Shown here: positions 51,720 through 62,366 of the stretch, piece by piece
Numbering within the stretch: position 1 is the stretch's first letter
Layout: each line of letters starts with the position of its first letter
Source of the DNA: Kribbella sp. CA-293567
GTDB taxonomy: Bacteria > Actinomycetota > Actinomycetes > Propionibacteriales > Kribbellaceae
Direction of reading: 5' to 3'
DNA length: 64,000 nucleotides
Assembly (NCBI RefSeq): GCF_027627575.1
Contig: NZ_CP114065.1
Coordinates: 6,448,001 to 6,512,000 of the forward strand
Program-made: the position numbers and the translations under genes
The notes under the pieces: model-generated
What the model was told of the DNA's origin: nothing
Databases searched by the model: none
The model's input: only the letters and a program-made list of their open reading frames with translations

Positions 51720-52997
51720 TTACCGCAGGTTGCGGTGCAGGGCGGTGATCAGCTCGCCGTTGGAGGTGTCGCCGTCCAGCGACCAGATCATCGCGCCCCC
51801 GAGGTTGCGCTTCGAGATGTACTGCGCCTTGCGCTTCATCTCGATCGGGTCGTCCCAGGTCCAGAAGGTGGTGCCGTCGAACAGCCAGGCGTGGCCGGCC
51901 TTGGCGTCGCGGTGCACGGTGAAGGTGCTCGCCTTGGCCTTCAGGATCCGGTAGTCCTCGTAGCCGGCCTCGTACGTCGCCGGCGCCGGACCGGTGGCGG
52001 GCTGGAACAGCCCGTTGTTCGCGTTCGTCACTCCGGTCCAGCCGCGGCTGTAGAACGGAACGCCCATCACCAGCTTGTTCTTCGGGGCGCCGCGCTTCAG
52101 GTAGTGGTCGATCGTCACCTGTGAGCTGAACTCGGCGGCCGACGGGTCACCCTTCGGGCCGTCGATCGCGGACTGCTGGTTCGTCACCGGGTCCCACGCG
52201 CCGTGGTAGTCGTAGCCCTGGGTGGTGACGAAGGTCAGGTCCTTGAAGACCTTCTTCACCTCGAAGCCGCGGTCGATCTGGACCGGGTCGGCCGGCAGGA
52301 ACGCGGTCAGGTTGTAGCGGCCGCGGAACGGCCAGGACGAGCGGTCCAGCTGCTTGCGGTACTCGTGCACCAGACCGGTGAAGTTCTCCCGGTCCTCCGG
52401 GCGGATCACGTTGCCCGGGTTGCCCTCGCTGGCCGGCCACTCCCAGTCCAGGTCGATGCCGTCGAAGACACCCTTGGCCGCGCCGGCCGGTGCACCCGGC
52501 AGGTTGCCCTTGATCCACAGGTCGAGGCAGGACTTGACGCTCGCGGCGCGGTTCGCCGGGAGCGCCGCGTCGGAGAAGTACTTCGAGCCGGTCCAGCCGC
52601 CGAGCGAGATGCTGATCCGCAGCTTCGGGTACTTCTGCTTCAGCTGCTTGAGCTGGTTCAGGTTGCCGGACAGCGGCTGACCGGCGACGTCGGCCTTGCC
52701 GTTGACGCTCTGCTCGGCGGTGAACGGCCGCTGGTAGTCGGCCCACGGGTCGCTGCTGATGCAGAGGCCCTTGTCGTCCAGGAAGCCGAACGCGTAGTTC
52801 AGGTGGGTGAGTTTGGCGGCCGTTCCGTTCTTGACCAGGTCACTGACCAGGAAGTTGCGGTCGTAGCCGCTCCACTGGGTGTAGTAACCGACAACACGCT
52901 TCTGACTGTGGGCCTCGGCGGGCGCAGCGGTCAGTCCCAGCGGGACGACGACCGTGGCTGCGACCAGCAGCGCGAGACTCCGACGTTTCACCGACAT
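51720..52997 (-). CDS. Secreted chitinase, glycoside hydrolase family 18
   Basis: A 425-residue GH18 enzyme with a signal peptide ending near AEAHS (about 26-31). The catalytic strand DGIDLDWEWP (179-188) has Glu186 as acid, and SLGGW near 131-135 is the second family motif. An insertion between strands 7 and 8 (GVPFYSRGW region) suggests a processive, ChiA-like cleft. No carbohydrate-binding module is attached. Released GlcNAc oligomers could feed the NgcEFG/NagK system 35 kb away. Start chosen at ATG 52997. Confidence 0.93.
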   Translation of the reverse strand: MSVKRRSLALLVAATVVVPLGLTAAPAEAHSQKRVVGYYTQWSGYDRNFLVSDLVKNGTAAKLTHLNYAFGFLDDKGLCISSDPWADYQRPFTAEQSVNGKADVAGQPLSGNLNQLKQLKQKYPKLRISISLGGWTGSKYFSDAALPANRAASVKSCLDLWIKGNLPGAPAGAAKGVFDGIDLDWEWPASEGNPGNVIRPEDRENFTGLVHEYRKQLDRSSWPFRGRYNLTAFLPADPVQIDRGFEVKKVFKDLTFVTTQGYDYHGAWDPVTNQQSAIDGPKGDPSAAEFSSQVTIDHYLKRGAPKNKLVMGVPFYSRGWTGVTNANNGLFQPATGPAPATYEAGYEDYRILKAKASTFTVHRDAKAGHAWLFDGTTFWTWDDPIEMKRKAQYISKRNLGGAMIWSLDGDTSNGELITALHRNLR

Positions 52998-53036
52998 GCT
53001 TCTCCCCAACGGGCGGGTGGAGGGACAGAATGCCTC

Positions 53037-53066
53037 ACCATAGGTCCGGCCTACTTATTTAGGCAA
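53037..53066 (-). promoter_or_regulatory. Putative chitinase promoter
   Basis: On the minus strand TTGCCT (53061-53066), an 18-bp spacer and TATGGT (53037-53042) lie 40 bp before the chitinase start in a locally AT-rich stretch. Confidence 0.4.
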
Positions 53067-53148
53067 CGTCTCTAATGAAAGCATTTTGCTCCTCTTCCGC
53101 CCGCTGAGGGAGCGTTTTCTTACCCCATTCCCTGGAGGAACTCGGGGA

Positions 53149-54708
53149 TCAGTGGAAGAAGTGCCGCGTCCCGGTGAAGTACATCGTGACGCCGGCCTTG
53201 GTGGCTGCCTCGATCGCCTGGTCGTCGCGGATCGAGCCACCCGGCTGCACCACTGCCTTCACGCCGGCCTCGAGCAGGACCTCCAGGCCGTCCGGGAACG
53301 GGAAGAAGGCGTCGGAGGCGGCTACCGAGCCGGTCGCGCGCTCCGCCGCGCGGGAGACGGCCAGCCGGCAGGAGTCGACGCGGTTGACCTGCCCCATGCC
53401 GACACCGACAGAGGCGCCGTCGGCGGCGAGCAGGATCGCGTTGGACTTGACCGCGCGACAGGCCTTCCAGGCGAAGGCCAGGTCGGCCAGCACCTCGTCG
53501 GAAGCGGCTTCGCCGGCGGCCAGCGTCCACTTGGCCGGGTTGTCGCCCTCGGCCTGGAACACATCCTTCGCCTGCATCAGCAGCCCGCCGCTGATCGCGC
53601 GGATCTCGACCGGCTGGCCGGCCTCGTCCGGACCGCAGACCAGCACCCGGATGTTCTTCTTGGCCTGCAGGATCTCGACCGCGCCGTCCTCGTACGCCGG
53701 AGCGACCAGCACCTCGGTGAAGATCTCCGCGACCTGCTTGGCCAGCTCGACCGAGACCGGCCGGTTGGTGGCGATCACGCCGCCGTACGCCGAGACCGGG
53801 TCGCACTCGTGCGCCCGCCGGTGCGCCTCCGCGATGTCGTTGCCGATCGCGATGCCGCACGGGTTCGCGTGCTTGATGATCGCGACGGCGGGCTCGGCGA
53901 AGTCGTACGCCGTCCGCCGGGCCGCGTCGGCGTCGACGTAGTTGTTGTAGGACATCTCCTTGCCGTGCAGCTGCTCGGCCGAGGCCAGCCCCTTGCGGCC
54001 GTTGCCGTAGAGGGCGGCCAGCTGGTGCGGGTTCTCGCCGTAGCGCAGGACGGCCTTCTTGTCCCAGGTCGCGCCGACCCAGGCCGGGAAGCCCGCGCCC
54101 TCGCTGCTGTCGGTGAGCACGTTGCCCATCCAGGAGGCGACGGCCACGTCGTACTCCGCGGTGTGCACGAACGCCGCGGCGGCGAGCTTCTTGCGCTCGG
54201 CCAGCGAGAAGCCGCCCTCGTCGAGCACCGTGTAGACATCGGCGTACTGCTCCGGGGAGGTCACCACGGCCACGTTCGCGTGGTTCTTGGCCGCGCCGCG
54301 GACCATCGACGGACCGCCGATGTCGATCTGCTCGACGCACTCGTCGACCGAGGCACCGGACGCGACCGTCTCGCTGAACGGGTACAGGTTGCTGACCAGC
54401 AGGTCGAACGGCTCGACCCGCATCTCGGCCAGCTGCTCGACGTGGTCGGACTTGCGGACGTCGGCCAGCAGCCCGGCGTGCACCTTCGGGTGCAGCGTCT
54501 TGACCCGGCCGTCGAGGCACTCCGGGAAGCCGGTCAGCTCCTCGACCTTGGTGACCGGTACGCCGGCCGCCGCGATCCGGCCGGCGGTGGAACCGGTCGA
54601 CACGATCTGCACACCCGCTGCGGACAGCGCCTGCGCGAGCTCCTCCAGACCGGTCTTGTCGTAGACGCTGATCAGCGCCCGGCGGATCGGCCTGCGGTCG
54701 GTGCTCAC
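53149..54708 (-). CDS. purH: Bifunctional AICAR transformylase/IMP cyclohydrolase
   Basis: A 519-residue PurH, performing the last two steps of IMP synthesis. The N-terminal cyclohydrolase domain (about 1-195; [20 protein letters not shown]) and the transformylase domain (about 200-519) with KHANPCG (about 262-268) are both complete. The GTG start overlaps the purN stop by 4 bp (GTGA), so the two enzymes, both users of 10-formyl-THF, are coupled. Confidence 0.97.
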   Translation of the reverse strand: MSTDRRPIRRALISVYDKTGLEELAQALSAAGVQIVSTGSTAGRIAAAGVPVTKVEELTGFPECLDGRVKTLHPKVHAGLLADVRKSDHVEQLAEMRVEPFDLLVSNLYPFSETVASGASVDECVEQIDIGGPSMVRGAAKNHANVAVVTSPEQYADVYTVLDEGGFSLAERKKLAAAAFVHTAEYDVAVASWMGNVLTDSSEGAGFPAWVGATWDKKAVLRYGENPHQLAALYGNGRKGLASAEQLHGKEMSYNNYVDADAARRTAYDFAEPAVAIIKHANPCGIAIGNDIAEAHRRAHECDPVSAYGGVIATNRPVSVELAKQVAEIFTEVLVAPAYEDGAVEILQAKKNIRVLVCGPDEAGQPVEIRAISGGLLMQAKDVFQAEGDNPAKWTLAAGEAASDEVLADLAFAWKACRAVKSNAILLAADGASVGVGMGQVNRVDSCRLAVSRAAERATGSVAASDAFFPFPDGLEVLLEAGVKAVVQPGGSIRDDQAIEAATKAGVTMYFTGTRHFFH

Positions 54709-55337
54709 TTCGTGGTGACCTTTCGTCCGGTGATGGTCCAGCCGTCGCGGACCAGCCGGCCGACCCACTCCACCAACTGGCGGCGCTCGACCTCCTTGAT
54801 CCGCTCCGTCAGGGTGTCTTCGGTGTCGTCGTCGGCGACCGGTACGACGACCTGGCCGATGATCGGCCCGGTGTCGACGCCGCCGTCGACGAAGAACAGG
54901 GTCGCGCCGGCCACCTTGACGCCGTACTCCAGGGCGTCACGCGGTCCGTGGATGCCGGGGAAGGCCGGCAGCAGCGCGTTGTGGGTGTTGATGTAGCGGT
55001 CCCCGAAAGCGGCCAGGAAGTCGTCACCGACCAGCTTGAGGAACCCTGCCGAGACGACCAGCGCGGGCTCGTACTGCGCGACGGAAGCCGTCAGCGCGCG
55101 ATCCCAGTCGGCCCGCTCGGGGTAGTCCTTGACCTTGTGCACGAACGTCGGCACCCCGGCCGCCGCGGCCCGGTCGAGCCCGGCGATCCCGTCGCGGTCC
55201 GCGCCGACGGCCACCACCTGGGCGCCGTACGCCGGATCGGCGCACGCGTCGAGCAGGGCCTGCAGGTTCGAGCCGGAACCCGAGATGAGCACGACGACGC
55301 GTGCGGGCTCGGGCGTGGGCGCAACCGGATCTGTCAC
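54705..55337 (-). CDS. purN: Phosphoribosylglycinamide formyltransferase
   Basis: A 210-residue GAR transformylase. The phosphate-binding loop [10 protein letters not shown] (about 21-30) and the catalytic segment [13 protein letters not shown] with the downstream GVDTGPII are present. The usual Pro after the catalytic His is Asn here (NTHNALLP versus NTHPALLP), a small deviation next to the active site. I chose GTG 55335-55337 (VTDPVAPT). Confidence 0.95.
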   Translation of the reverse strand: MTDPVAPTPEPARVVVLISGSGSNLQALLDACADPAYGAQVVAVGADRDGIAGLDRAAAAGVPTFVHKVKDYPERADWDRALTASVAQYEPALVVSAGFLKLVGDDFLAAFGDRYINTHNALLPAFPGIHGPRDALEYGVKVAGATLFFVDGGVDTGPIIGQVVVPVADDDTEDTLTERIKEVERRQLVEWVGRLVRDGWTITGRKVTTK

Positions 55338-55397
55338 TTGGCAAACCCTATCGTCCACCCCCGCCCCGACCCGCATCCGGTCGAACCGGGCAGGCTC

Positions 55398-56642
55398 TCA
55401 GACGGTCGGCTGCGGGCGCCTGGCCGCGATCACTGCAGCGGTGATCGCCGCTCCGATCGCCATCGCGGCGACCAGTACGCCGGCGGCCGGCACCGCGGCG
55501 GGTACGCCGACCTCGGCCATCCGTCCCGGCCCGGCGGCGCCGCCGGAAACCAGCATCAGGATGAGCAGCACGATCCCGGCCAGCAGAGCCGCGATGGCGC
55601 CCCGCAGAGCGAAGGCATCCCAGCCCAGCACGTCCGAGTCCTCCGCTGTCAGCCCCCGCCGGGCAACCACCAGCCCGGCCATCGCACCGGCCGCCAGTGG
55701 CACCAGCGCGGTCAGGATGAGCAGGTACGTCGGAGTTGCGCCGTCAGCAGGTACTGCGGCCAGCAGCGGCAGCGCGGGCAGGTTGCCGACGTCCACCCCG
55801 GTCGGGGCGATCGTCGTACCGACTCCTAGCTGGAATCCGGGTCCGGCGAGGAAGGCCACGGCGTACAGGATCACGTTGGGCAGTAGTGCCAGACAGATGG
55901 CGAAGAGGACCACTGAGCCGACCACACCGGCATCCAGCAGCTCCAGCATGGAGGTGACGCGGGAGAAGTGCACTGCCAGCAGTACGGCGTACAGGAGGGT
56001 TGCGGTGGCGACGATGGTCAATACTGCGGCGGCAGCGGCAGGGACCACGTCACGGAGACCCTGTGGCGTTGCGTCGGCGATGTCCTCTGCAGCCCCGGAC
56101 TCGACCAGTATCCCGGCGGTGCCCGCTATGAGCGCCAGAGTGGCGGCACCCAGGAAGGCTGTCACCGGTGAGACCTTCACCGCTCCGTCGGAGGCCAGCA
56201 GGGCGATGATGAGCGCACCCAGGCCGTACGTGCCGGCGAGCACGCCGGCGGCTACTGCAAGATCCTTGGTCTCGTCTGCTCCGCTTACGCGCGCAGTGAA
56301 CCGCCCGCCGCGGTACAGGCACCAGGCGAAGAACAAAGTCAGGCCGAGCGGAGCAAGAGTGAGCCTGGCGTCGCCAAGCGTGGCGCCGGCCTTGTGGGCG
56401 ACCAGCCAGACAGTGGCACCGGCCCGGACCGCGCCGGACGCTCCACCGAAGGCCGCGGCCAGCCAACCGATCACCGCTACCGCGGCGCACGTCATCAGCC
56501 CGGTGAGCAGACAGGCGCCTGCTCCGATCACCGCCGAGACGATCACCGGCTTGGTCGGTGCGGTGGCGTCGGGCTGGGCGGGCCCGGGCGCCTGGTGAGA
56601 TCCGCCGTCACGGGCGCCCGGACGGCTCAGCATGTCGGTCAT
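55398..56642 (-). CDS. DUF6350 (PerM-like) polytopic membrane protein
   Basis: A 414-residue membrane protein with about ten hydrophobic helices and a short disordered N-terminus. Its place directly upstream of purN and its features match the actinobacterial DUF6350 family, whose mycobacterial relative PerM is linked to cell division under stress. There is a 60-bp gap to purN, so it may be co-transcribed. Confidence 0.8.
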   Translation of the reverse strand: MTDMLSRPGARDGGSHQAPGPAQPDATAPTKPVIVSAVIGAGACLLTGLMTCAAVAVIGWLAAAFGGASGAVRAGATVWLVAHKAGATLGDARLTLAPLGLTLFFAWCLYRGGRFTARVSGADETKDLAVAAGVLAGTYGLGALIIALLASDGAVKVSPVTAFLGAATLALIAGTAGILVESGAAEDIADATPQGLRDVVPAAAAAVLTIVATATLLYAVLLAVHFSRVTSMLELLDAGVVGSVVLFAICLALLPNVILYAVAFLAGPGFQLGVGTTIAPTGVDVGNLPALPLLAAVPADGATPTYLLILTALVPLAAGAMAGLVVARRGLTAEDSDVLGWDAFALRGAIAALLAGIVLLILMLVSGGAAGPGRMAEVGVPAAVPAAGVLVAAMAIGAAITAAVIAARRPQPTV

Positions 56643-56787
56643 CTGACTCCATCGTCACTCGTCGCCCGGACGCGGCTCGTTCTGACACGCCGGATATGGA
56701 AGACTTCGGCCCTGCTTGCTCCCTGTGGACAGAGATGACGGGCCACCGGGTACCGTCGGGTGGAATCAGTCTGGAGGTCAAGAACTA

Positions 56788-58128
56788 GTGACCGGTTCCC
56801 ACCGTTCCTCGCGGGGCGGCGGTCGTGCTGCCGCCCGGGAGGCACGCCGTCAGCAGTCTCGTCGACGGAACCAGATCATCGGCGCCGGCGCGGCTGTGCT
56901 GGTCCTCGTCGGTGGCGGTGGCATCGCGGCCGTGAACGCCTTCGGTGGCGACGATTCCGCCGGTGACAACGCCAGGTCTGGCAACCAGGACGACAAGTCC
57001 GGCGGCAACGGCCCAGGCCTGCTCGGCGACGCCAAGGTGCTGATCGACGGTACGGCGGCCAAGCAACTCGCCCCGGCCGGCGGCGCCTGGGCAGTCGCGA
57101 GCACCGACAACGGCAGCAACGCCCCCGACAGGTCCTTCGTCTGCCAGTCCCAGCGCTTCGCCGACCCGGCCGGGATCCGCACCTGGATCCGCAACTTCCG
57201 CAACCCGTCGACCAAGGACACCGCGGTCCAGTACGTCGAGGTCTCCAACGACGAGGCCGCCGCGGGCAAGGCGTACAGCACGATCACCGGCTGGCTCAGC
57301 GCCTGCAACACCCCGCAGATCCGGCTGATCTCCAGCTACACGACCAGCGGCCTGGGCAGCAAGGGCGTGGTGGCCGTCTTCGGCCAGCCCGGCCCGAAGA
57401 CCAACAAGTACCGCACGGTCAGCGTGAGCACGGCGGGCCAGACGACGATGGTGGTGGAGTACGACACCGTCGGCAAGACCCCGCCCAAGCCGGACACCCT
57501 GATCGCGACCGCCGGCGCCGGCCTGAAGCGGATCTGCGACGAGGCCAAGTGCACGACCGGTACGCCGGTCGCCAAGCCCGTCCTGCTGCCGACCACCGAG
57601 CCGGCCGGTTTCATGGCCCCGATCGACCTGCCGGTGCTGCCGAGCATCGACAAGCCCTGGGTCAGCACCACCAGCACCACCCCCAAGGGCACCGGTTGCG
57701 ACAAGCTCGACCTGAAGAAGGCGAAGGCCAGGGCCACCCGGGCGCAGACGTACGTCGTACCGGAGGCCAAGGTGCCACCCGAGTTCGGGCTGGACACGAT
57801 GGTGGCCGCCTTCGCGAGCCCGGCCGCGGCGGGCAGTTTCGTCGGCGACCTGCGCAAGGCCGTCGACAACTGCAAGAAGACCACCTCCAACGCGACCGTG
57901 CGGCCGACCGGCGAGATCGCCGTCGGCAACAGCGTCAAGGGCGAGAGCTGGCGGGTCTCCTACGACACCGGCGGCGGCAAGATCTTCACCTACCGGATCG
58001 GGATCGCGGCGGCCGGCTCCCGCGCCGTCTACGCGCTCTACCCGGTCCTGGAGAAGCTGGACATCACCAACGAGGCCTTCAACGAGGTGCTCACCCGCGC
58101 CGCGGAACGCTCGGCCGCCTACAAGTAG
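56788..58128 (+). CDS. Membrane-anchored extracellular protein of unknown function
   Basis: A 446-residue protein: Arg/Ser-rich cytoplasmic start (1-28), one membrane helix (about 30-52), then two outside domains of about 170 residues each (roughly 85-250 and 290-440) with similar patterns (for example VCQSQRFADPAGIRTWIRNF and VVPEAKVPPEFGLDTMVAAF), each with a cysteine pair. They resemble sensor-like extracellular domains such as that of mycobacterial PknH, but I cannot assign the family. GTG 56788 has GGAGG 11 bp upstream. Terminated by a shared hairpin with sucD. Confidence 0.75.
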   Translation: MTGSHRSSRGGGRAAAREARRQQSRRRNQIIGAGAAVLVLVGGGGIAAVNAFGGDDSAGDNARSGNQDDKSGGNGPGLLGDAKVLIDGTAAKQLAPAGGAWAVASTDNGSNAPDRSFVCQSQRFADPAGIRTWIRNFRNPSTKDTAVQYVEVSNDEAAAGKAYSTITGWLSACNTPQIRLISSYTTSGLGSKGVVAVFGQPGPKTNKYRTVSVSTAGQTTMVVEYDTVGKTPPKPDTLIATAGAGLKRICDEAKCTTGTPVAKPVLLPTTEPAGFMAPIDLPVLPSIDKPWVSTTSTTPKGTGCDKLDLKKAKARATRAQTYVVPEAKVPPEFGLDTMVAAFASPAAAGSFVGDLRKAVDNCKKTTSNATVRPTGEIAVGNSVKGESWRVSYDTGGGKIFTYRIGIAAAGSRAVYALYPVLEKLDITNEAFNEVLTRAAERSAAYK

Positions 58129-58145
58129 ACGGCGAAACCCAACGC

Positions 58146-58177
58146 AACGGCCCCCGAGGATCACCTCGGGGGCCGTT
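58146..58177. terminator. Bidirectional terminator before sucD
   Basis: A 14-bp perfect stem (58146-58159 with 58164-58177, AACGGCCCCCGAGG and complement) and a 4-base loop in the gap between two convergent genes. Confidence 0.88.
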
Positions 58178-58190
58178 CCTTGCGGTGCTG

Positions 58191-59081
58191 CTACTTGTTC
58201 AGGTCCTGCATGATCGCGCGCATCAGGTTGGCGGTCTCGGTCGGGGTCTTGCCGACCTTGACGCCGACGGCCTCGAGGGCCTCCTGCTTGGCGGCGGCCG
58301 TCCCGGAGGAGCCGGAGACGATGGCGCCGGCGTGGCCCATCGTCTTGCCCTCGGGGGCGGTGAAACCGGCCACGTAGCCGACGACCGGCTTGGTGACGTT
58401 GTCCTTGATGAACGCCGCCGCCCGCTCCTCGGCGTCGCCGCCGATCTCGCCGATCATCACGATCGCGTCGGTGTCCGGGTCGTCCTGGAACGCCTGCAGC
58501 GCGTCGATGTGCGTCGTCCCGACGATCGGGTCGCCACCGATCCCAATCGCGGTGGAGAAGCCGAAGTCGCTCAGCTCGTACATCATCTGGTAGGTCAGCG
58601 TGCCCGACTTGGAGACCAGGCCGATCCGGCCGGCGCCGGCGATGCTGGCCGGGATGATGCCCGCGTTGGACTCGCCGGGGGTGATGATGCCCGGGCAGTT
58701 CGGCCCGATGATCCGGGTGGTGCCGGAGGCCTGCGCGGCGGCGAAGAACGCGGCGGTGTCGTGCACCGGCACGCCCTCGGTGATCACCACGACCAGCGGC
58801 ATCCCGGCCTCGATCGCCTCGAGGACGGCGTCCTTGGTGAACTTCGGCGGCACGAAGATGACCGACACGTCGGCGCCGGTCTCCTTGATCGCGTCCGCGA
58901 CGGAGCCGAAGACCGCGACGGACTTGCCGTCGATGTCGACCGACTGGCCGGCCTTGCGCGGGTTCACGCCGCCGACGATATTGGTGCCGGAGGCAAGCAT
59001 CCGGGTGGTGTGCTTGGTGCCTTCCGAGCCGGTCATGCCCTGGACGACGACCTTGCTGTCCTTGGTCAGGAAGATAGACAT
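58191..59081 (-). CDS. sucD: Succinate--CoA ligase subunit alpha
   Basis: A 296-residue alpha subunit of succinyl-CoA synthetase (TCA cycle). CoA-binding [11 protein letters not shown] near 15-25 and the phospho-histidine region [17 protein letters not shown] (about 251-267, His252) are intact. It starts 13 bp after the sucC stop, one operon. Confidence 0.97.
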   Translation of the reverse strand: MSIFLTKDSKVVVQGMTGSEGTKHTTRMLASGTNIVGGVNPRKAGQSVDIDGKSVAVFGSVADAIKETGADVSVIFVPPKFTKDAVLEAIEAGMPLVVVITEGVPVHDTAAFFAAAQASGTTRIIGPNCPGIITPGESNAGIIPASIAGAGRIGLVSKSGTLTYQMMYELSDFGFSTAIGIGGDPIVGTTHIDALQAFQDDPDTDAIVMIGEIGGDAEERAAAFIKDNVTKPVVGYVAGFTAPEGKTMGHAGAIVSGSSGTAAAKQEALEAVGVKVGKTPTETANLMRAIMQDLNK

Positions 59082-59094
59082 TTCAGCTTTTCCC

Positions 59095-60285
59095 TTACTT
59101 CGCTGCCAGCTCGGCGGCCCGCTTGGCGGCGCCGTCCATCGTGTCGACCCGCTCGAGTCCGGCCAGCCCGGCCTCGTCGAGGATGCGGCGGCCCTCCTCG
59201 GCGTTGTTGCCGTCCAGCCGGACGACCAGCGGCTTGTTCACGGCCTCGCCGCGGGCGGCGAGCAGCTCGAACGCCTGGACGATGCCGTTCGCGACCGCGT
59301 CACAGGCGGTGATGCCGCCGAAGACGTTCACGAAGACGCTCTTCACCTGGGTGTCGGAGATGATGATCTCCAGCCCGTTCGCCATCACCTCGGCGGACGC
59401 GCCGCCACCGATGTCGAGGAAGTTGGCCGGCTTGACGCCACCACTGTTGCCGTCCGAGAAGGCCTCACCGGCGTACGCGACCACGTCGAGGGTCGACATG
59501 ACCAGGCCCGCGCCGTTGCCGATGATGCCGACGGAGCCGTCGAGCTTCACGTAGTTGAGGCCCTTGGCCTTGGCCGCGGCCTCCAGCGGGTCCTCGGCCG
59601 ACGAGTCGGCGTAGTCCGCGAACTCCGGGTGCCGGAAGTCGGCGTTCTCGTCCAGCGAGACCTTGCCGTCCAGCGCCTCGACGTTGCCGTCCTTGAGCTT
59701 GACCAGCGGGTTGACCTCGACCAGGGTCGCGTCCTCGGCCAGGAAGACCTGGTAGAGCTTCACGATCTCCGGCGCGACCGCGTCGATGATGTCGGCCGGG
59801 TAGCCGGCCGAGGTGGCGATCTCCCGGGCCTTGGCCTCGTCGACACCGGTGGCCGGGTCGATCGAGATCTTGGCGACCGCGTCGGGGTTGGTGTGCGCGA
59901 CCTCTTCGATCTCCATCCCGCCGGCGGCCGACGCGATGCAGAGGTAGTTGCGGTTCGCGCGGTCGATCAGGAAGGAGAAGTAGTACTCCTCGGCGATCGC
60001 CGCGGCCGGAACGATGTTCAGCGTCTTGACGATGTGACCCTTGATGTCGAGACCAAGGATGTCGCGGGCGCGCGCTTCGGCCTCGTCCGGGTTGGCGGCG
60101 ATCTTGACGCCACCCGCCTTGCCGCGGCCGCCGGTCAGCACCTGGGCCTTCACGACCACCGTGCCGCCACCGAGCTTCTCGGCCGCCGCGCGAGCTTCCT
60201 CGGGCGTGTGGACGACTTCACCCACCGTCGTCCGTACGCCGTGCTTGGCGAAGACACTCTTCGCCTGGTACTCCATCAAGTCCAC
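59095..60285 (-). CDS. sucC: Succinate--CoA ligase subunit beta
   Basis: A 396-residue beta subunit with an ATP-grasp domain (about 1-235; [16 protein letters not shown] near 47-62) and a C-terminal ligase CoA domain ([31 protein letters not shown]-like [13 protein letters not shown]). I chose the GTG at 60283-60285 (VDLMEYQAK), the usual actinobacterial start, with AGGGA upstream; ATG at 60276 is three codons further in. Confidence 0.96.
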   Translation of the reverse strand: MDLMEYQAKSVFAKHGVRTTVGEVVHTPEEARAAAEKLGGGTVVVKAQVLTGGRGKAGGVKIAANPDEAEARARDILGLDIKGHIVKTLNIVPAAAIAEEYYFSFLIDRANRNYLCIASAAGGMEIEEVAHTNPDAVAKISIDPATGVDEAKAREIATSAGYPADIIDAVAPEIVKLYQVFLAEDATLVEVNPLVKLKDGNVEALDGKVSLDENADFRHPEFADYADSSAEDPLEAAAKAKGLNYVKLDGSVGIIGNGAGLVMSTLDVVAYAGEAFSDGNSGGVKPANFLDIGGGASAEVMANGLEIIISDTQVKSVFVNVFGGITACDAVANGIVQAFELLAARGEAVNKPLVVRLDGNNAEEGRRILDEAGLAGLERVDTMDGAAKRAAELAAK

Positions 60286-60481
60286 GGTCGTGGTCCCTCT
60301 CTCGCCTGTTCGGGTCTCGCGTTTCCGAGTCAGTCCGCGGCAGGCTGCGGTGCAGAGGGCACGGTCGCCGGCGCGTTCCGTCGCGCTGAGACTAGCCACC
60401 TCCGTACCCCGCGCGACAGCCGGGGTACGGGCTGAGACGACTGTCACAGTCGTCTTGCCCTCACGTGAAAGGCTGGATGCC

Positions 60482-62119
60482 ATGACAGAACAAGCGACCA
60501 GACCAGCTGACGACTGGTGGCGTAGTGCCGTCGTCTACCAGGTTTACCCCCGGTCGTTCGCGGACGCGGACGGTGACGGCACGGGTGACGTGAACGGGAT
60601 CCGGGCCCGGCTGCCCTATCTGGCCGAACTGGGCATCGACGCGATCTGGATCAGCCCGTGGTACCCCTCGCCGCTGCTCGACGGCGGGTACGACGTGGCC
60701 GACTACCGCGACATCAACCCGGAGTTCGGCACCCTGGCCGACGCCGACGCGCTGATCGCCGAGGCACACGCGCTGGGTATCCGGCTGCTGATCGACCTGG
60801 TGCCGAACCACTGCTCCTGGGAGCACCCGGCGTTCAAGGCGGCGCTGGCCGCGGGCAAGGGGTCGCCCGAGCGTGACCTGTTCTGGTTCCGCGACGGCAA
60901 GGAGGGTGGCCTGCCGCCGACCAACTGGCCGGCCGCGTTCGGCGGTGGCGCCTGGCAGCAGATCGAGGACGGCCAGTGGTACCTGCACATGTTCGACATC
61001 TCCCAGCCGGACTGGAACTGGGACCACCCGAAGGTGATCGAGGAGTTCGACTCGATCCTGCGGTTCTGGTTCGACCGGGGCATCGACGGCTTCCGGATCG
61101 ACGTCGCCGACTCGATGGCCAAGGACGCCTCACTGCCCGACGTACCGCTGCAGGACGGTGAGCCGACCCGCGACAAGTACGTCGGCAACCCGTTCTACGA
61201 CCAGCCAGGCGTGCACGCCATCCACCAGCGCTGGCGGGCGATCGCCGACGAGTACGCCGACACCCCGCAGGGGCCGCGGGTGTTCGTCGCCGAGGCCTGG
61301 CTGTCCCCGGCCGAGCGGCTGGCGCAGTACGTCCGGCCGAACGAGCTGCACTCCGCCTTCAACTTCGACGTACTGCGGGCCGCGTGGAACGCGAAGGAGC
61401 TGCGGCAGGTCATCGACTACACCACTGACAGCCTGTGGGCGGTGGGTGCGCCGGCGACCTGGGTGCTGAGCAACCACGACACCATCAGGCATCGCACGCG
61501 ATACGGGCGGGATCAGCAGCACGCGCTGGAGCAGGCGGGCGTAGTACCGGTTGACCTGGCGCTCGGGCTCCGCCGGGCCAGGGCTGCTGCTCTGCTGGAG
61601 CTGGCGCTGCCTGGCGGCGCGTACATCTACCAAGGCGACGAGCTGGGCCTGCCGGAGGTCGAGGACCTTCCGGAGGACGTGCTGGACGATCCCACCTGGG
61701 AGCGGTCCGGCCACACCGTGCGTGGCCGCGACGGCTGCCGGGTGCCGATCCCGTGGAGCGGCAGCGAGCCGCCGTACGGGTTCGGTAGTGGCGACGGGCA
61801 GCCGTGGCTGCCGCAGCCGGCCGACTGGGCGCCGCTGACGGCTGAGGCCCAGGCAACCGACGCCGACAGCCATCTCGCCCTCTACAAGGCGGCACTGCGC
61901 ATCCGCCGCGAGCAGGAGGCACTAGGCGAGGGCCGGCTCGCCTGGGACACCGACGCACCGGACGGCGTCCTGTCGTTCACCCGCGACCCGGGCTTCCGCT
62001 GCGTGGTGAACATCAGCGAGGAGCCGCTCGACCTGCCGGCGGGCGAAGTACTGCTCGCCAGCGAGCCGCTGACCGACGGCAAACTGCCGGTCGACGCCAC
62101 TGTCTGGCTGAAGGTCTGA
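60482..62119 (+). CDS. Alpha-glucosidase, glycoside hydrolase family 13
   Basis: A 545-residue intracellular GH13 enzyme of the oligo-1,6/alpha-1,4-glucosidase kind. Conserved regions: DLVPNH (105-110), GFRIDVAD with nucleophile Asp207, FVAEAW with acid Glu271, and SNHD with Asp333. [20 protein letters not shown] (in part) near 17-36 carries the Ca-like site of MalL enzymes. No signal peptide, so it acts on imported oligosaccharides, fitting the ABC sugar permease genes that follow on the opposite strand. Confidence 0.93.
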   Translation: MTEQATRPADDWWRSAVVYQVYPRSFADADGDGTGDVNGIRARLPYLAELGIDAIWISPWYPSPLLDGGYDVADYRDINPEFGTLADADALIAEAHALGIRLLIDLVPNHCSWEHPAFKAALAAGKGSPERDLFWFRDGKEGGLPPTNWPAAFGGGAWQQIEDGQWYLHMFDISQPDWNWDHPKVIEEFDSILRFWFDRGIDGFRIDVADSMAKDASLPDVPLQDGEPTRDKYVGNPFYDQPGVHAIHQRWRAIADEYADTPQGPRVFVAEAWLSPAERLAQYVRPNELHSAFNFDVLRAAWNAKELRQVIDYTTDSLWAVGAPATWVLSNHDTIRHRTRYGRDQQHALEQAGVVPVDLALGLRRARAAALLELALPGGAYIYQGDELGLPEVEDLPEDVLDDPTWERSGHTVRGRDGCRVPIPWSGSEPPYGFGSGDGQPWLPQPADWAPLTAEAQATDADSHLALYKAALRIRREQEALGEGRLAWDTDAPDGVLSFTRDPGFRCVVNISEEPLDLPAGEVLLASEPLTDGKLPVDATVWLKV

Positions 62120-62135
62120 CTCTGACGCGGCAGTG

Positions 62136-62171
62136 ACGAAAGGCCGGACCCTGGCGGGTCCGGCCTTTCGT
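62136..62171. terminator. Bidirectional terminator after the alpha-glucosidase
   Basis: A 16-bp perfect stem (62136-62151 with 62156-62171, ACGAAAGGCCGGACCC and complement) with a 4-base loop; it lies between the glucosidase stop and the stop of the microprotein gene. Confidence 0.9.
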
Positions 62172-62173
62172 TC

Positions 62174-62317
62174 TCAGCGCTTGTCGCGATCGCGCCGGTC
62201 CCGCTCCTCGCGGTCCCGACGATCCTGCTCGTCCCGGATCCGACGGTCCTGCTCCTCGCGGTCCCGGCGGTCCCGGTCTTCCTGGTCGCGCTTGTTCCTG
62301 TTGTCTCCGTAGCTCAC
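62174..62317 (-). CDS. Highly charged 47-residue microprotein, predicted single alpha-helix
   Basis: A GTG-started frame of 47 codons with a near-perfect Shine-Dalgarno GGAGGTG just upstream and a terminator at its end. After MSYGDNRNK the product is almost only Arg, Asp, Glu and Gln in short repeats (for example DRRDREEQDRR and IRDEQDRRDREERD), the composition of stable single alpha-helices or charged coiled coils. No hydrophobic core. It is 49 bp downstream of the sugar permease stop, possibly the last gene of that operon. I do not know a family; a repeat-driven frame without function is the alternative, but the strong ribosome site argues against it. Confidence 0.7.
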   Translation of the reverse strand: MSYGDNRNKRDQEDRDRRDREEQDRRIRDEQDRRDREERDRRDRDKR

Positions 62318-62366
62318 TTCACACCTCCAGCGGCTGAGCCACCGACCCTACGCCGGTCGAAACCGC

